IMG/VR virus record: IMGVR_UViG_3300009610_000092 | Coordinates: 1 to 23,556 of that record | From: a virus | Direction: 5' to 3' (one strand) | Length of the DNA: 23,556 nt | Part shown: one piece after another, positions 1 to 7,740 of the stretch | Layout of the letters: each line of letters opens with the position of its first letter | Position numbering within the stretch: the first letter of the stretch is position 1 | Program-made: the position numbers and the translations under genes | The notes under the pieces: model-generated | The model's database searches: none | Told to the model about the DNA's origin: nothing | Seen by the model: only the letters and a program-made list of their open reading frames with translations

Positions 1-51
1 CTAACGTGCGGCATTTGGTGAGATAACCTAAGGCACACGCCGCGATGATCG

Positions 52-1656
52 ATGGCTGACCCGGCCCTGACCCCGAAGCAAGACCGCCGTGGCGGGTGGG
101 CGGTCCCGCGCCACGATGGGCCCCTGGTGGCGCCAGAGGCCCCACAAGACCCGATCGCCTTCATTAACAGCCTGACCCATACCAAGGGGCAGTTCGCGCG
201 CCAGACGTTCAACCTGCGCCCCTGGCAGGTGCGGATCGTCAAGCAACTGTTCAAAAAGCGGAAGGATGGGCTCCGGCAGTACCGGACGTGCCTGTTGATG
301 CTCCCGCGGAAGAACGGGAAGTCTGAACTGGCGGCGGCGATTGCGCTGTACGGGCTCCTGGCCGACGGGGAGACCGGCGCGGAGGTGTACTCGGCGGCGT
401 CAGACCGGGAGCAAGCCGGGCTTGTGTTCGGGGTGGCGGCGCAGATGATTCGGAATGATCCCACACTCGACAACGCCTGCTATATCGTCGAGTCGCAAAA
501 GCGGATCATGCACCGCGGGACGGGATCGGTGTACCGGGCGATTTCGGCGGAAGCGTATTCCAAACATGGGTTTAACAGTCATTTCTGTATTTATGATGAG
601 CTCCATGCGGCGCCCTCGAGGGAACTGTTCGATGTCCTGTCGACCTCGATGGGCGGCCGGCAGCAACCGTTGATGCTCGTGATCTCGACGGCCGGGTTTG
701 ATCGCCATTCGATCCTGTGGGAGCTCTACAATCACGCCCTCAAGGTGAAAGAGAACCCGGCGCTCGATCCGTCGTTTCTGCCGATTCTGTACGAGGCGCC
801 GATTGACGCCGACTGGACGAGCCGGCGGGTGTGGCGGAAGGCGAACCCGGCGCTCGGGGATTTTCGGAGCCTCGAGGAAATGGAAATCCAGGCGAAGCGG
901 GCGCAGGAGATCCCGGCGCAAGAGAATACCTTTCGACGCTTGTATCTCAACCAGTGGACCGAGCAGGCGAGCCGGTGGATCGCCATGCCGGCGTGGGACG
1001 CCTGCAAGCGCCCGATTGACCGCGCGAGTCTGCGCGGCCGGCGGTGTTACGTCGGGCTCGACCTGAGCTCGACGAAGGATCTCACGGCCGCGGTGGCCGT
1101 GTTTCCCGACGACACTGGCGGCTGTCAGGTGCTCGCGCGGTGTTTCGTGCCGGCCGACCAGATCCGGGACCGGGTGCGGCGGGACCGGGTGCCGTTTGAC
1201 GAATGGGGCCGGCAGGATGCGATCACGCTGGTGCCGGGCGCCGGCATGGGCGACTACGGCGTGGTGCGCCGGACGCTCCTGCAATGGCAAACGGAATTTG
1301 AAATTCAGATGATCGCGATCGACCCGTGGAACGCGACGGCGATCACGGCGGATCTGAAGGCGGACGGATTCGTGGTCGTGGAGATGCGGCAGGGGTTTGC
1401 GTCCTTGTCAGCGCCGACGAAATCCCTCGAGCAACAGATTTTGGCGCGCACGCTCGCGCATGACGGGGATCCGGTGCTCCGGTGGTGTATGTCGAATGTC
1501 GCGGTGGAAACCGACGCCGCCGGGAACCTGAAACCGTCGAAAGTGGCGTCGACGGATCGGATCGATGCGGTCGTGGCGCTCGTGATGGCCGTCGATCTGA
1601 TGGACCGCCACGCGCGGATCCCGGCGCTCAGTTATTCGGTGATGGTGATCGGGTGA
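52..1656 (+). CDS. terL: Phage terminase large subunit (HK97-type TerL)
   Basis: This 534-residue protein is the packaging motor: an ATPase that pumps DNA into the prohead plus a nuclease that cuts the concatemer. The Walker A-like motif PRKNGKS lies at about residues 85-91 and the Walker B motif IYDELH at about 180-185, the pattern of the Terminase_1 family. The C-terminal nuclease half shows the acidic residues expected of an RNase H-like fold: GLDLSS near 335-340, AIDPW near 422-426 and DRIDAVVA near 502-509. The length is normal for the family. The ATG at 52 has no clear Shine-Dalgarno sequence, and an out-of-frame ATG lies at 45. It overlaps the next gene by four bases (GTGA). No small terminase subunit is visible upstream in the 51 bases available. 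The annotation is secure; only the exact start is uncertain. Confidence 0.96.
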   Translation: MADPALTPKQDRRGGWAVPRHDGPLVAPEAPQDPIAFINSLTHTKGQFARQTFNLRPWQVRIVKQLFKKRKDGLRQYRTCLLMLPRKNGKSELAAAIALYGLLADGETGAEVYSAASDREQAGLVFGVAAQMIRNDPTLDNACYIVESQKRIMHRGTGSVYRAISAEAYSKHGFNSHFCIYDELHAAPSRELFDVLSTSMGGRQQPLMLVISTAGFDRHSILWELYNHALKVKENPALDPSFLPILYEAPIDADWTSRRVWRKANPALGDFRSLEEMEIQAKRAQEIPAQENTFRRLYLNQWTEQASRWIAMPAWDACKRPIDRASLRGRRCYVGLDLSSTKDLTAAVAVFPDDTGGCQVLARCFVPADQIRDRVRRDRVPFDEWGRQDAITLVPGAGMGDYGVVRRTLLQWQTEFEIQMIAIDPWNATAITADLKADGFVVVEMRQGFASLSAPTKSLEQQILARTLAHDGDPVLRWCMSNVAVETDAAGNLKPSKVASTDRIDAVVALVMAVDLMDRHARIPALSYSVMVIG

Positions 1657-1841
1657 CGGAGCCCACCGGGCCGCCGCCGAAGGGCGGGCGCCCGCGGCTC
1701 GAGGTGCCGGGGATCCGGGTGAGTACCTGGGTAAGCGCGCCGGATTACGATCGCCTGCTCGACCTCGCCAACCGCCACGAAAAAAGCCTGTCCGGTGTGA
1801 TCCGCGAGCTCCTGAAACTCAAGTTACCCTCCGACGTTTAG
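1653..1841 (+). CDS. Small ribbon-helix-helix protein between terminase and capsid genes
   Basis: This 62-residue protein starts at a GTG that overlaps the terminase stop codon. A basic, proline-rich N-terminus (PPPKGGRPRLEVPG) is followed by a strand-helix-helix pattern: IRVSTWVSAPDYDRLLDLA, then a helix beginning SLSGVIRELLKLKL. That is the shape of Arc/CopG-type DNA-binding proteins, which act as dimers and usually repress their own promoter. I infer DNA binding from this shape alone. Its place between terminase and prohead protease is unusual for a regulator. It might help packaging, for example DNA recognition in place of the missing small terminase, but that is speculation. Confidence 0.72.
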   Translation: MTEPTGPPPKGGRPRLEVPGIRVSTWVSAPDYDRLLDLANRHEKSLSGVIRELLKLKLPSDV

Positions 1842-1891
1842 TCACGATTTAACCTCGCGGGCGCGCGCGTGCCGCACTCTGAGCGGCACCC

Positions 1892-3751
1892 GTGGACCGC
1901 GCCTACAGCCTCCTCGAGATCAAGGGCGTGAGCCCGACGGCGCGGGTGTTTACCGGGATCGCCTCGACGCCCGAGCTCGATCGCCAGGGCGATATGGTCG
2001 ACCCGGCCGGCGTCCGGTTCACGAACCCGGTGCCGCTCCTGTACCACCACGACCAAACCCAACCGATCGGCACGGCGATCCTCACCGCCACACCCGCCGG
2101 CATTTTGTTCGAGGCCACGCTCCCGGTGGTCGAGGAACCCGGCCCGCTGAAAACGCGCGTCGATGATGCGTGGCAGTGCATTAAAGCCGGCGTGATCACC
2201 GGGGTGTCGATCGGGCACCAGATTCTGAAGGACGGCGCCGAGCGGATCCACACCGGCGCGCGCCGCCTCCGGAATATCGAAATCTGCGAAATCTCGCTGG
2301 TCACCATTCCCGCTAACGCCCACGCCACGATTCGGCTGGTCAAATCGCTCGCGGCGCCGCCGCAGAAGGAACGCACCATGTCCCAACCCACCGCGACCGA
2401 TCATGTGCAGAACCTCGAGAACAAGCGCGCCGCCCATGTGGCGCGGATGGCCGACCTCATGAAGGCGGCCGCCGACGACAATCGCACGCTGCTCGAGGAG
2501 GAAGCCACCGAGCACGACGGGCTCGCGCTCGAGGTCAAGAGTTTTGACGACGACCTCGTGCGGTGGCGCGCGCTCGAGAAACTCCAGGTGAAGCAGGCCA
2601 CGGTCGTGCCGCCGCTCACCACGACGGCGTCGGGGTTCAGTTATGTCTCGGTGCGGCCGAACGTCGAGCCGGGCATGAAGCTCGCGCGGTTCGTGATCGC
2701 CAAGATGGTCGCGCGGTACGAGGGGTGCGATGCGGGCAGCTATGCCGCCGCCCGGTGGAACGACTCGACCCCCGAGGTCGCGCTCGCGCTCAAGGCCGCC
2801 GTCGGCGCCGGCAGTACCACCGACGCGACCTGGGCGAAACCGCTCGTGAACCCGTCGATTACGTCGGATTTCCTGCCGCTCCTGCGGGCCGCGACGATCG
2901 TGGGCAAAATTCCCGGCCTCTACAACGTGCCGTTCAACGTGAATGTCCCGGCGCAGACCGGCGGGGGCACGGTGTCCTGGGTGGGGGAACTGAAACCGAA
3001 ACCCGTGACCGCGATGGCGTTCAGCATGGAAAGCCTCGGGTGGGCGAAGGTCGCGGCAATTTGCGTCCTGTCGCAGGAGCTCGTGCGGTTCTCTAATCCC
3101 TCGGCCGAGCGGGTCGTGCGTGACAGCCTCGTGAAGGACATTGCCGCGTATGTCGACGCCCAGTTTATCAATCCGGCGGTGGCGGCCGTCACGGGCGTCA
3201 ACCCGGCGTCGATCACGAACGGCGCGCCGTCGGCGGCCGCGACCGCAAGCCCGTGGGCGGATCTGATGGGCCTGATCAACCACTTCACCACGAACAACAT
3301 TCCCGTCGACGGCCTCACCTTCCTGCTCTCGCCGGCGAACGCGCTCGCGTTGTCGTTCCGCATGAACTCGGACGGCTCGCCGCAATTCCCAGGGATCGGC
3401 ACCGGCGGCGGCTCGTGGAAAGGGCTGACGTTCATTACCAGCAACGTCGTGACCACCAACGTGATCGCCCTGCAACCGGCGCTGATTCTGTTCGCCGACG
3501 ATGGCGGCGTGACGATCGACGCCTCGACCGAGGCCTCTCTGCAAATGGATAGCGCGCCGGCGTCCCCCGTCGACGCGACCACGGTGTACGCCTCGATGTT
3601 TCAAATGAACGCGGTCGCCCTGCGCGCCGAGCAATACATCAACTGGAAGCGCATTGGGACCAATTCGGTGAAGTACCTCACGGCGGCGGCGTGGCCGGGC
3701 CCGTCGGCGGCCGCGATGGACACGAACGGCCAGACGACCCGGAAGGCGTAA
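1892..3751 (+). CDS. Prohead protease fused to HK97-fold major capsid protein
   Basis: This 619-residue polypeptide joins two proteins that are normally separate. Residues 1-162 match the HK97 prohead protease family (U35-type): an RxGD segment near 31-34, a His pair at 52-53 (YHHDQ), a catalytic Ser candidate at about 106 (GVSIGH) and the ICEISLVTIPAN motif near 131-142. From about 163, MSQPTATDHVQN opens an Asp/Glu/Lys-rich helical region typical of the scaffolding delta domain. The HK97 capsid fold follows, with a large domain spanning roughly residues 270-600. The protein should self-assemble into a prohead and then be processed. Translation starts at a GTG at 1892 with little Shine-Dalgarno signal. 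A better-looking internal ATG at 2378 would give the 457-residue capsid protein alone. The two functional assignments are strong; how much full-length fusion is made is unknown. Confidence 0.93.
   Translation: MDRAYSLLEIKGVSPTARVFTGIASTPELDRQGDMVDPAGVRFTNPVPLLYHHDQTQPIGTAILTATPAGILFEATLPVVEEPGPLKTRVDDAWQCIKAGVITGVSIGHQILKDGAERIHTGARRLRNIEICEISLVTIPANAHATIRLVKSLAAPPQKERTMSQPTATDHVQNLENKRAAHVARMADLMKAAADDNRTLLEEEATEHDGLALEVKSFDDDLVRWRALEKLQVKQATVVPPLTTTASGFSYVSVRPNVEPGMKLARFVIAKMVARYEGCDAGSYAAARWNDSTPEVALALKAAVGAGSTTDATWAKPLVNPSITSDFLPLLRAATIVGKIPGLYNVPFNVNVPAQTGGGTVSWVGELKPKPVTAMAFSMESLGWAKVAAICVLSQELVRFSNPSAERVVRDSLVKDIAAYVDAQFINPAVAAVTGVNPASITNGAPSAAATASPWADLMGLINHFTTNNIPVDGLTFLLSPANALALSFRMNSDGSPQFPGIGTGGGSWKGLTFITSNVVTTNVIALQPALILFADDGGVTIDASTEASLQMDSAPASPVDATTVYASMFQMNAVALRAEQYINWKRIGTNSVKYLTAAAWPGPSAAAMDTNGQTTRKA
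2364..2380 (+). promoter_or_regulatory. Internal ribosome-binding site and ATG for free capsid protein
   Basis: AGAAGGA at 2364-2370 lies seven bases before the in-frame ATG at 2378-2380, exactly where the capsid delta domain would begin. This is better than the signal at the upstream GTG (1892). It suggests a second translation start that makes capsid subunits in excess of the protease-capsid fusion. The motif and frame are seen; its use is inferred. Confidence 0.6.
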
Positions 3752-3756
3752 GCGCC

Positions 3757-5040
3757 GTGCAGGTGTTCGGCTACGAGCTCACCCTCGAGCGTAAGGCGAC
3801 GGCGGCGGGCCTGCGCCCGCCGGCGCCGTCGAGCGGCGGGTGGTGGCCGGTGGTGCGGGAACCCTACACGGGCGCCTGGCAAAACAACGATCCGATCACC
3901 GCCGATACCGCGATGTCGAACCCGAGCGTGTTCGGGTGTGTCTCGGGGATTAGCGCCGACATCGGCAAGATTGCGCCGCCGCTCCTGCTCGAGCAAGACG
4001 AGCACGGGTTCTGGTTTGATACCGACAATTCCGCCTATACGCCGGTCCTGCGCCGGCCGAACCGCTACCAGACGCCGCAACAGTTTTTCGAGCAATGGAT
4101 GCTCTCGAAATTGCTCTACGGCAACGCGTACATCCTGAAGGGCCGCGACGAGCGCGGCGTGGTGAATCAGCTCTACCCGCTGGCACCGGGCCGCGTGCGG
4201 GTGCTCGTGGCGCCCGACGGGAGCGTGTACTACGAGCTCCAGGGGGACGACCTCGCCGGCGTGGCGACCGACAATCCCCCGACGGTGATCCCGGCGCGCG
4301 AGATCATTCACGATCGGTTTAATTGCGTGTTCCATCCGCTGATGGGGATCCCGCCGCTCTATGCGATTGCCGGCGCCGTCACCCAGGCGCAAGCGATCCA
4401 AGCGAGCTCGACGAGCTATTTCGCGAAGGGCGGCCGCCCGGCCGGCGTGCTCACCGCGCCGACCAAACTCGATCCGCTGTCGGCGGCGCGCGTCAAGGCC
4501 GAGGTCGAGGCGTTCAAGATGGGTTCGATCCTGGTGGCCGAGCAGGGCATGAAGTACGAGGCCGTCACGACCAACAGCGCGGCGGATTCGCAACTGATCG
4601 CGCAATTGGGCTGGACCGAGGAAAAGGTCGCGGCGGTGTTCCGCATGCCGATCTCGATCCTGAACTCGAGCAAACAGCCGCCCTACGCCAACGCCGAGGC
4701 GTCACAGCTCCAATACAAGTCGCAGTGCCTCGAGCCGCACCTCACCGCGATCGCGGCGACGCTCGGGTATGGGCTCGAGCTCCCGAACTACCTCAAGCTC
4801 GAGTTCGACGACACCCTGCTGATCTGGATGGACACCGCCACGCGCACCACGGCGGCGAAGGGCGCGATTGTGTCGGGGATGTCCCCGAACGAAGTGCGCG
4901 CGACGTACTACGGGCTCGGGCCGGTGCCGGGCGGTGAGCTCCCGTACCTGCAACAGCAAAATATGCCGCTGTCGATCCTGGCCGAGGCGCCAGACCCGGC
5001 GCCCGCCGCGGTCGCGGCCGAGCCCGAGGCGGTCGTATGA
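3757..5040 (+). CDS. Phage portal protein (HK97 family)
   Basis: This 427-residue protein forms the dodecameric DNA-entry ring at the capsid vertex. It shows family hallmarks: an N-terminal segment with NPSVFGCVSGISADIGKIA, the central region with ILKGRDERGVVNQLYPLAPG, a stem and wing with HDRFN...PLMGIPPLYAI, and a GWTEEKVAAVFRMPISIL segment. An Ala/Pro/Glu-rich tail closes it. I chose the GTG at 3757 because GGAAGG lies at 3741-3746, just before the capsid stop codon, and it leaves only a short gap. A longer in-frame start at 3691 would overlap the capsid gene by 61 bases with implausible residues. It overlaps the next gene by four bases (ATGA). Confidence 0.94.
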   Translation: MQVFGYELTLERKATAAGLRPPAPSSGGWWPVVREPYTGAWQNNDPITADTAMSNPSVFGCVSGISADIGKIAPPLLLEQDEHGFWFDTDNSAYTPVLRRPNRYQTPQQFFEQWMLSKLLYGNAYILKGRDERGVVNQLYPLAPGRVRVLVAPDGSVYYELQGDDLAGVATDNPPTVIPAREIIHDRFNCVFHPLMGIPPLYAIAGAVTQAQAIQASSTSYFAKGGRPAGVLTAPTKLDPLSAARVKAEVEAFKMGSILVAEQGMKYEAVTTNSAADSQLIAQLGWTEEKVAAVFRMPISILNSSKQPPYANAEASQLQYKSQCLEPHLTAIAATLGYGLELPNYLKLEFDDTLLIWMDTATRTTAAKGAIVSGMSPNEVRATYYGLGPVPGGELPYLQQQNMPLSILAEAPDPAPAAVAAEPEAVV

Positions 5041-5357
5041 CGCTCGAGTATTCGCGCGTCACGCTGCCGCCGCTCTGGACCGTGGATCAGGCCAAGGTGC
5101 ATTTGCACATCACCGGCACCGCGTATGACGCCGACATCCAACAGAAACTCGACACCGCGCAAGAGGCGATCCTCGCGCTGCTCAACGTCGGCGCCGATCC
5201 GACCTGGACCGCCGCGACGGCGCCCGCGCCCGTCACGCACGCGATCCACTTGTTGACGGCCTATTACTACGAGGACCGCGGCGATGGGAGCGTGCCGTCA
5301 CCCTGGCCGAAGATTTACGACCTGCTCGCGGCCTACCGCGATCCGACGGTGGCCTGA
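5037..5357 (+). CDS. Head-tail connector / DNA-packaging adaptor (gp6-like)
   Basis: This 106-residue protein follows the portal, in the position of HK97 gp6-type adaptors that form a ring beneath the portal. It has the usual pattern of these proteins: WTVDQAKVHLHITGTAYDADI (a short helical start), a second helix (KLDTAQEAILALLN), and a C-terminal helix ending in HAIHLLTAYYYEDRG. The start overlaps the portal stop by four bases, and it ends with a one-base overlap with the following gene. The call rests on motif style and gene order. Confidence 0.85.
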   Translation: MTLEYSRVTLPPLWTVDQAKVHLHITGTAYDADIQQKLDTAQEAILALLNVGADPTWTAATAPAPVTHAIHLLTAYYYEDRGDGSVPSPWPKIYDLLAAYRDPTVA

Positions 5358-5701
5358 TGGCGCGCGGCGATCAGCGGCACCTCGTGACCCTCGAGCAGCC
5401 CGGCGATCCGGTGCCTGACGGCCTGGGCGGGTTCACGGAAGCCTGGACGCCGCTGGACCCGCCGACGTGGTACGCCGCGATCACGGCGGCCACGGCGCGC
5501 GATCTCGAACGCCTCGCGGCCGGCAGCACGCTGCAAACGACCGAGCTGCACCTGGTGCGCGGTGATTTTCACCCCGGCGTCACGACGGAAACGCGCCTGT
5601 CCTTCGAGGGGCGCGCCTTCGAGGTGCAGAGCGTGCAGGATCCCGAACAGCGGCACGTCGATCTGATCCTCCTGTGTACCGAGATCACCGATGCCAACTG
5701 A
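5357..5701 (+). CDS. Head-closure / head-tail joining protein
   Basis: This 114-residue protein is mostly beta strand. It contains the features of the phage head-tail joining family (SPP1 gp16-like stopper): HLVTLEQPGDPVPDGLGGFTEAW near the N-terminus, a central WYAAITAATARDLERL, and a C-terminal RLSFEGRAFEVQSVQDPEQRH segment. In that family the protein plugs the filled head and joins the tail. Its place after the adaptor gene and before the gp10-like gene agrees. The start shares its first base with the preceding stop codon. Confidence 0.85.
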   Translation: MARGDQRHLVTLEQPGDPVPDGLGGFTEAWTPLDPPTWYAAITAATARDLERLAAGSTLQTTELHLVRGDFHPGVTTETRLSFEGRAFEVQSVQDPEQRHVDLILLCTEITDAN

Positions 5702-6074
5702 GATGCGGCTCGGCGGCGTGACCGAGCTCGCCGAGGAACTGGGCGGCCTGGTGCGGGCGCTGGTGGCGGCGGCCGGGCCGATCGCCCGCACGCAGGCCGA
5801 TCAGATGGCCGAGAACATCCGGGCCGCGCTGCCCGTCGTGACGGGCACGCTGCGCGCGAGTGTCCAGATCGCCCCGATCACCGCGCCCGGCCCCGCGGCG
5901 GTCGCCGCGCAAGTGGCCGTCACCGCGCCCTATGCGATGGCGGTCGAGTTTGGCACCGCCCACACCGCGCCGCGGCCGGTCGTGGTGCCGGCGCAGCGGC
6001 GCGGGCGCGCGGCCTTCATCAAGGCGGTCGTGGATCACGTCCGCACGACGGGCCTGCAGGTGGACGGGGCGTAA
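5691..6074 (+). CDS. HK97 gp10-like tail completion / neck protein
   Basis: This protein has 127 residues, or 123 if the ATG at 5703 is used. It has the gp10-type pattern: an amphipathic N-terminal helix, the LPVVTGTLRASVQI strand, the YAMAVEFGTAHTAPRP motif, and a C-terminal basic helix AFIKAVVDHV. Proteins of this family act at the head-tail junction. The ATG at 5691 overlaps the previous gene by eleven bases, and neither start has a convincing Shine-Dalgarno sequence. It ends in a one-base overlap with the next gene. Confidence 0.82.
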   Translation: MPTEMRLGGVTELAEELGGLVRALVAAAGPIARTQADQMAENIRAALPVVTGTLRASVQIAPITAPGPAAVAAQVAVTAPYAMAVEFGTAHTAPRPVVVPAQRRGRAAFIKAVVDHVRTTGLQVDGA

Positions 6075-6511
6075 TGGCCGACGTGAGCCTGGTGGATGCG
6101 GCGGTGATCGCCCGGCTCGCCAGTGATGCCGCGCTGCAGGCGCTCTGCCCCGACGGTGTCTGGTACAGCGTGGCGCCGCAGGATTCGACGGCGTTCGTGA
6201 TCGTGGCTCGGATGGATCACAGCATCCGCCCGGCGCAGGATGCGACAACGGAGTACACGCTGTACGAGCAGGCGATCTATCTCGTGAAAGCCGTCCTCCG
6301 GCACACCGCGGCCACGACGGCGGCGCAGGCGGCGGCGCGGATTCACGCCCTGCTCCATCACGCCGAACTCGACCTGACGGCGGCCGGCTATACCGCGATG
6401 CTCTGTCACTGCATCGAACCCTTGCGCCTGCCGGAGGTCGATCGGATCACGAACGCGACCTGGCAACACGAAGGCGGGCAATACGAACTGTGGAGTTATC
6501 CCACCAGCTAA
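6074..6511 (+). CDS. Tail terminator-like protein (DUF3168-like)
   Basis: This 145-residue protein sits where HK97-type phages encode the tail terminator that caps the tail tube. It has an N-terminal helix with DAAVIARLASDAALQALCPDGVW, a strand with AFVIVARMDHSI, a helix-rich centre (AAARIHALLHHAELDL), and a final strand ending QYELWSYPTS. That layout is typical of DUF3168 proteins. The assignment rests on layout and synteny; sequence motifs in this family are weak. Confidence 0.72.
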   Translation: MADVSLVDAAVIARLASDAALQALCPDGVWYSVAPQDSTAFVIVARMDHSIRPAQDATTEYTLYEQAIYLVKAVLRHTAATTAAQAAARIHALLHHAELDLTAAGYTAMLCHCIEPLRLPEVDRITNATWQHEGGQYELWSYPTS

Positions 6512-6524
6512 TTACGAGGTACTT

Positions 6525-6935
6525 ATGGCCCGACGACACGGCAGCAAGGGACAGATTCTCATGGACCCCACGGGGGGCGCGACGACGACCGCGGTGGGCG
6601 CCGTCAATAGCTGGACGATCGACCTCGATCGCGACAAAGAGGACGTGACGTGCTTCGGAGACACCAACAAGCAATACGTGCTCGGCCTCGCGAACGTGGA
6701 AGGCGAAATCAAAGGCGTGTGGGATGAGGATCTGTCGCCCGACTTGATCCGGGTGGCGCTCGGCGACGTGCCGGTGATGCTCGAGCTCGTGCCCTCGACG
6801 ATCACGGCGACCCATAAATTCAAGGGGCTGGCGTACCTGTCGGCGGGCCTTGAGTGCCCGGCGGATGGGGCGGTGACGATGAGCGGAACGTGGGTCGCGG
6901 CGGGCCCGTGGACCCTCGAGCCGGCGGCGGCGTAA
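6525..6935 (+). CDS. Major tail tube protein
   Basis: This 136-residue beta-rich protein is in the position of the major tail protein, after the tail terminator and before the chaperone. It begins MARRHGSKGQILMDP, has the typical WTIDLDRDKEDVTCFGDTNK and YVLGLANVEGEIKGVW segments of tube proteins, and ends with SGTWVAAGPWTLEP. A GAGGT motif lies before the ATG (within ACGAGGTACTTATG). It is likely to polymerise into the hexameric tube around the tape measure. One of its Cys residues is in ECPADG. Confidence 0.85.
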   Translation: MARRHGSKGQILMDPTGGATTTAVGAVNSWTIDLDRDKEDVTCFGDTNKQYVLGLANVEGEIKGVWDEDLSPDLIRVALGDVPVMLELVPSTITATHKFKGLAYLSAGLECPADGAVTMSGTWVAAGPWTLEPAAA

Positions 6936-7196
6936 ATGGCCGAGCCGGGCACGATTGCCGGCGCGCGCGGGCAGATCACATACGCGTATCACACCGCGGC
7001 GATCGTGACCAATTATGTGCTCACCCTGCGGGCGCGGACGGTGACGGGCACGATCACCGAGAGCAATCCCTACTTGCTCACGCAGACGCCGCTCGTATTC
7101 GTGACACGCGTGGGACGCTGGCCGGTGGAGGCCGTGACGGTGACGGGGACGCAGATCCAGGCGCGGCTCGGCGCGCCGGTGCTGGTCGGAGGCTGA
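6936..7196 (+). CDS. Small beta-rich protein of tail module, unknown role
   Basis: This 86-residue product starts at the base right after the stop of the major tail protein. It is Thr/Val-rich and likely beta-stranded (for example TNYVLTLRARTVTGTITESN and VEAVTVTGTQIQARLGAP), with no Cys. I do not recognise a family. Coupling to the tube gene suggests a minor tail component or tube decoration, which is inference. It ends just before the chaperone ATG. Confidence 0.62.
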   Translation: MAEPGTIAGARGQITYAYHTAAIVTNYVLTLRARTVTGTITESNPYLLTQTPLVFVTRVGRWPVEAVTVTGTQIQARLGAPVLVGG

Positions 7197-7197
7197 C

Positions 7198-7635
7198 ATG
7201 TCGATCGTGATGCGGGAACCCGGCGTCGAGACGCTCACGCTCGCGAGCGGGGACACCGTGATCGTGAAGCGGTATCTCACCGCGGGCGAGTCGTTCGCCA
7301 TGCAACGGGCCGCGATCAAGTACGTGGCGCCGACGGTCCCGGGCGAGGTGGCGACCCCCGAACTCGATCCGGTGAGCGGGGGGATCGCGCTGGTGCTCGC
7401 CTATCTGGTCGATTGGAGTTTCCAGGATCTCGACGGGCGCCCGCTCGGGATTCGCGCGCAGCCGCCGGCGCTCGTGCGGGGCATCCTCGAGCAGCTCCCG
7501 ACCGAGGTGTACATGGAGCTCCAGGCGGCGATCATCACGCACCAGGCGCTGATGAAGCTCGCGCTCGACGCGGAAAAAAAAACGAGGCCGTCCTTCACCG
7601 CACCCGACAAGATTTTGACCTCTGTCGCGTCATGA
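7198..7635 (+). CDS. Tail assembly chaperone, short form (lambda gpG-like)
   Basis: This 145-residue protein lies between the tube and tape-measure genes, the fixed position of the tail assembly chaperone. It contains ETLTLASGDTVIVKRYLTAGE, a helical centre (ALVLAYLVDWSFQDLDG) and a C-terminal helix ILEQLPTEVYMELQAAIITH. A run of nine A residues lies at 7574-7582, near the end of the region shared with the longer form. In the zero frame it reads Lys-Lys-Thr and continues to a stop at 7633-7635. Chaperones of this class bind the tape measure during tail assembly. Confidence 0.82.
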   Translation: MSIVMREPGVETLTLASGDTVIVKRYLTAGESFAMQRAAIKYVAPTVPGEVATPELDPVSGGIALVLAYLVDWSFQDLDGRPLGIRAQPPALVRGILEQLPTEVYMELQAAIITHQALMKLALDAEKKTRPSFTAPDKILTSVAS

Positions 7636-7736
7636 ACTGGACCTGGCCCGACGTGCAGGAGCTCCCCGAGCCGATCTATGAGGCGCTGATCGCGTACCTC
7701 GTGGAGGAACAGGAGCGCACCGCCGCGCGGCGGTAA
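7198..7736 (+). CDS. Tail assembly chaperone, -1 frameshifted long form (gpGT-like)
   Basis: If the ribosome slips back one base at the nine-A run (7574-7582), translation runs on in another frame to the stop at 7734-7736. It adds about 51 residues beginning NEAVLHRTRQDFDL and ending EEQERTAARR, for a product near 179 residues. The extension's WTWPDVQELPEPIYEALIAY is the kind of segment seen in T-domain extensions. An alternative is separate translation of this second reading frame from the ATG at 7632, which overlaps the short form's stop. Both are possible and not exclusive. Confidence 0.72.
7574..7582 (+). other. Slippery A9 site for programmed -1 frameshift
   Basis: Nine A residues read GAA-AAA-AAA-ACG in the zero frame, so tRNA-Lys can re-pair after a one-base backward slip. 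It sits at the exact overlap of the two chaperone reading frames. The slip itself is inferred. Confidence 0.72.
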
Positions 7737-7740
7737 CCCG

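Noticed and set aside
1838-3634. 598-residue open frame on the minus strand
   Set aside because: It lies wholly opposite the protease-capsid gene and is rich in Arg and His, as expected for the antisense of GC-rich coding DNA. No motif is recognisable.
3691-3756. Longer portal start overlapping the capsid gene
   Set aside because: The extra residues are Gly/Asp/Arg-rich and unlike portals; the GTG at 3757 has a nearby ribosome site.
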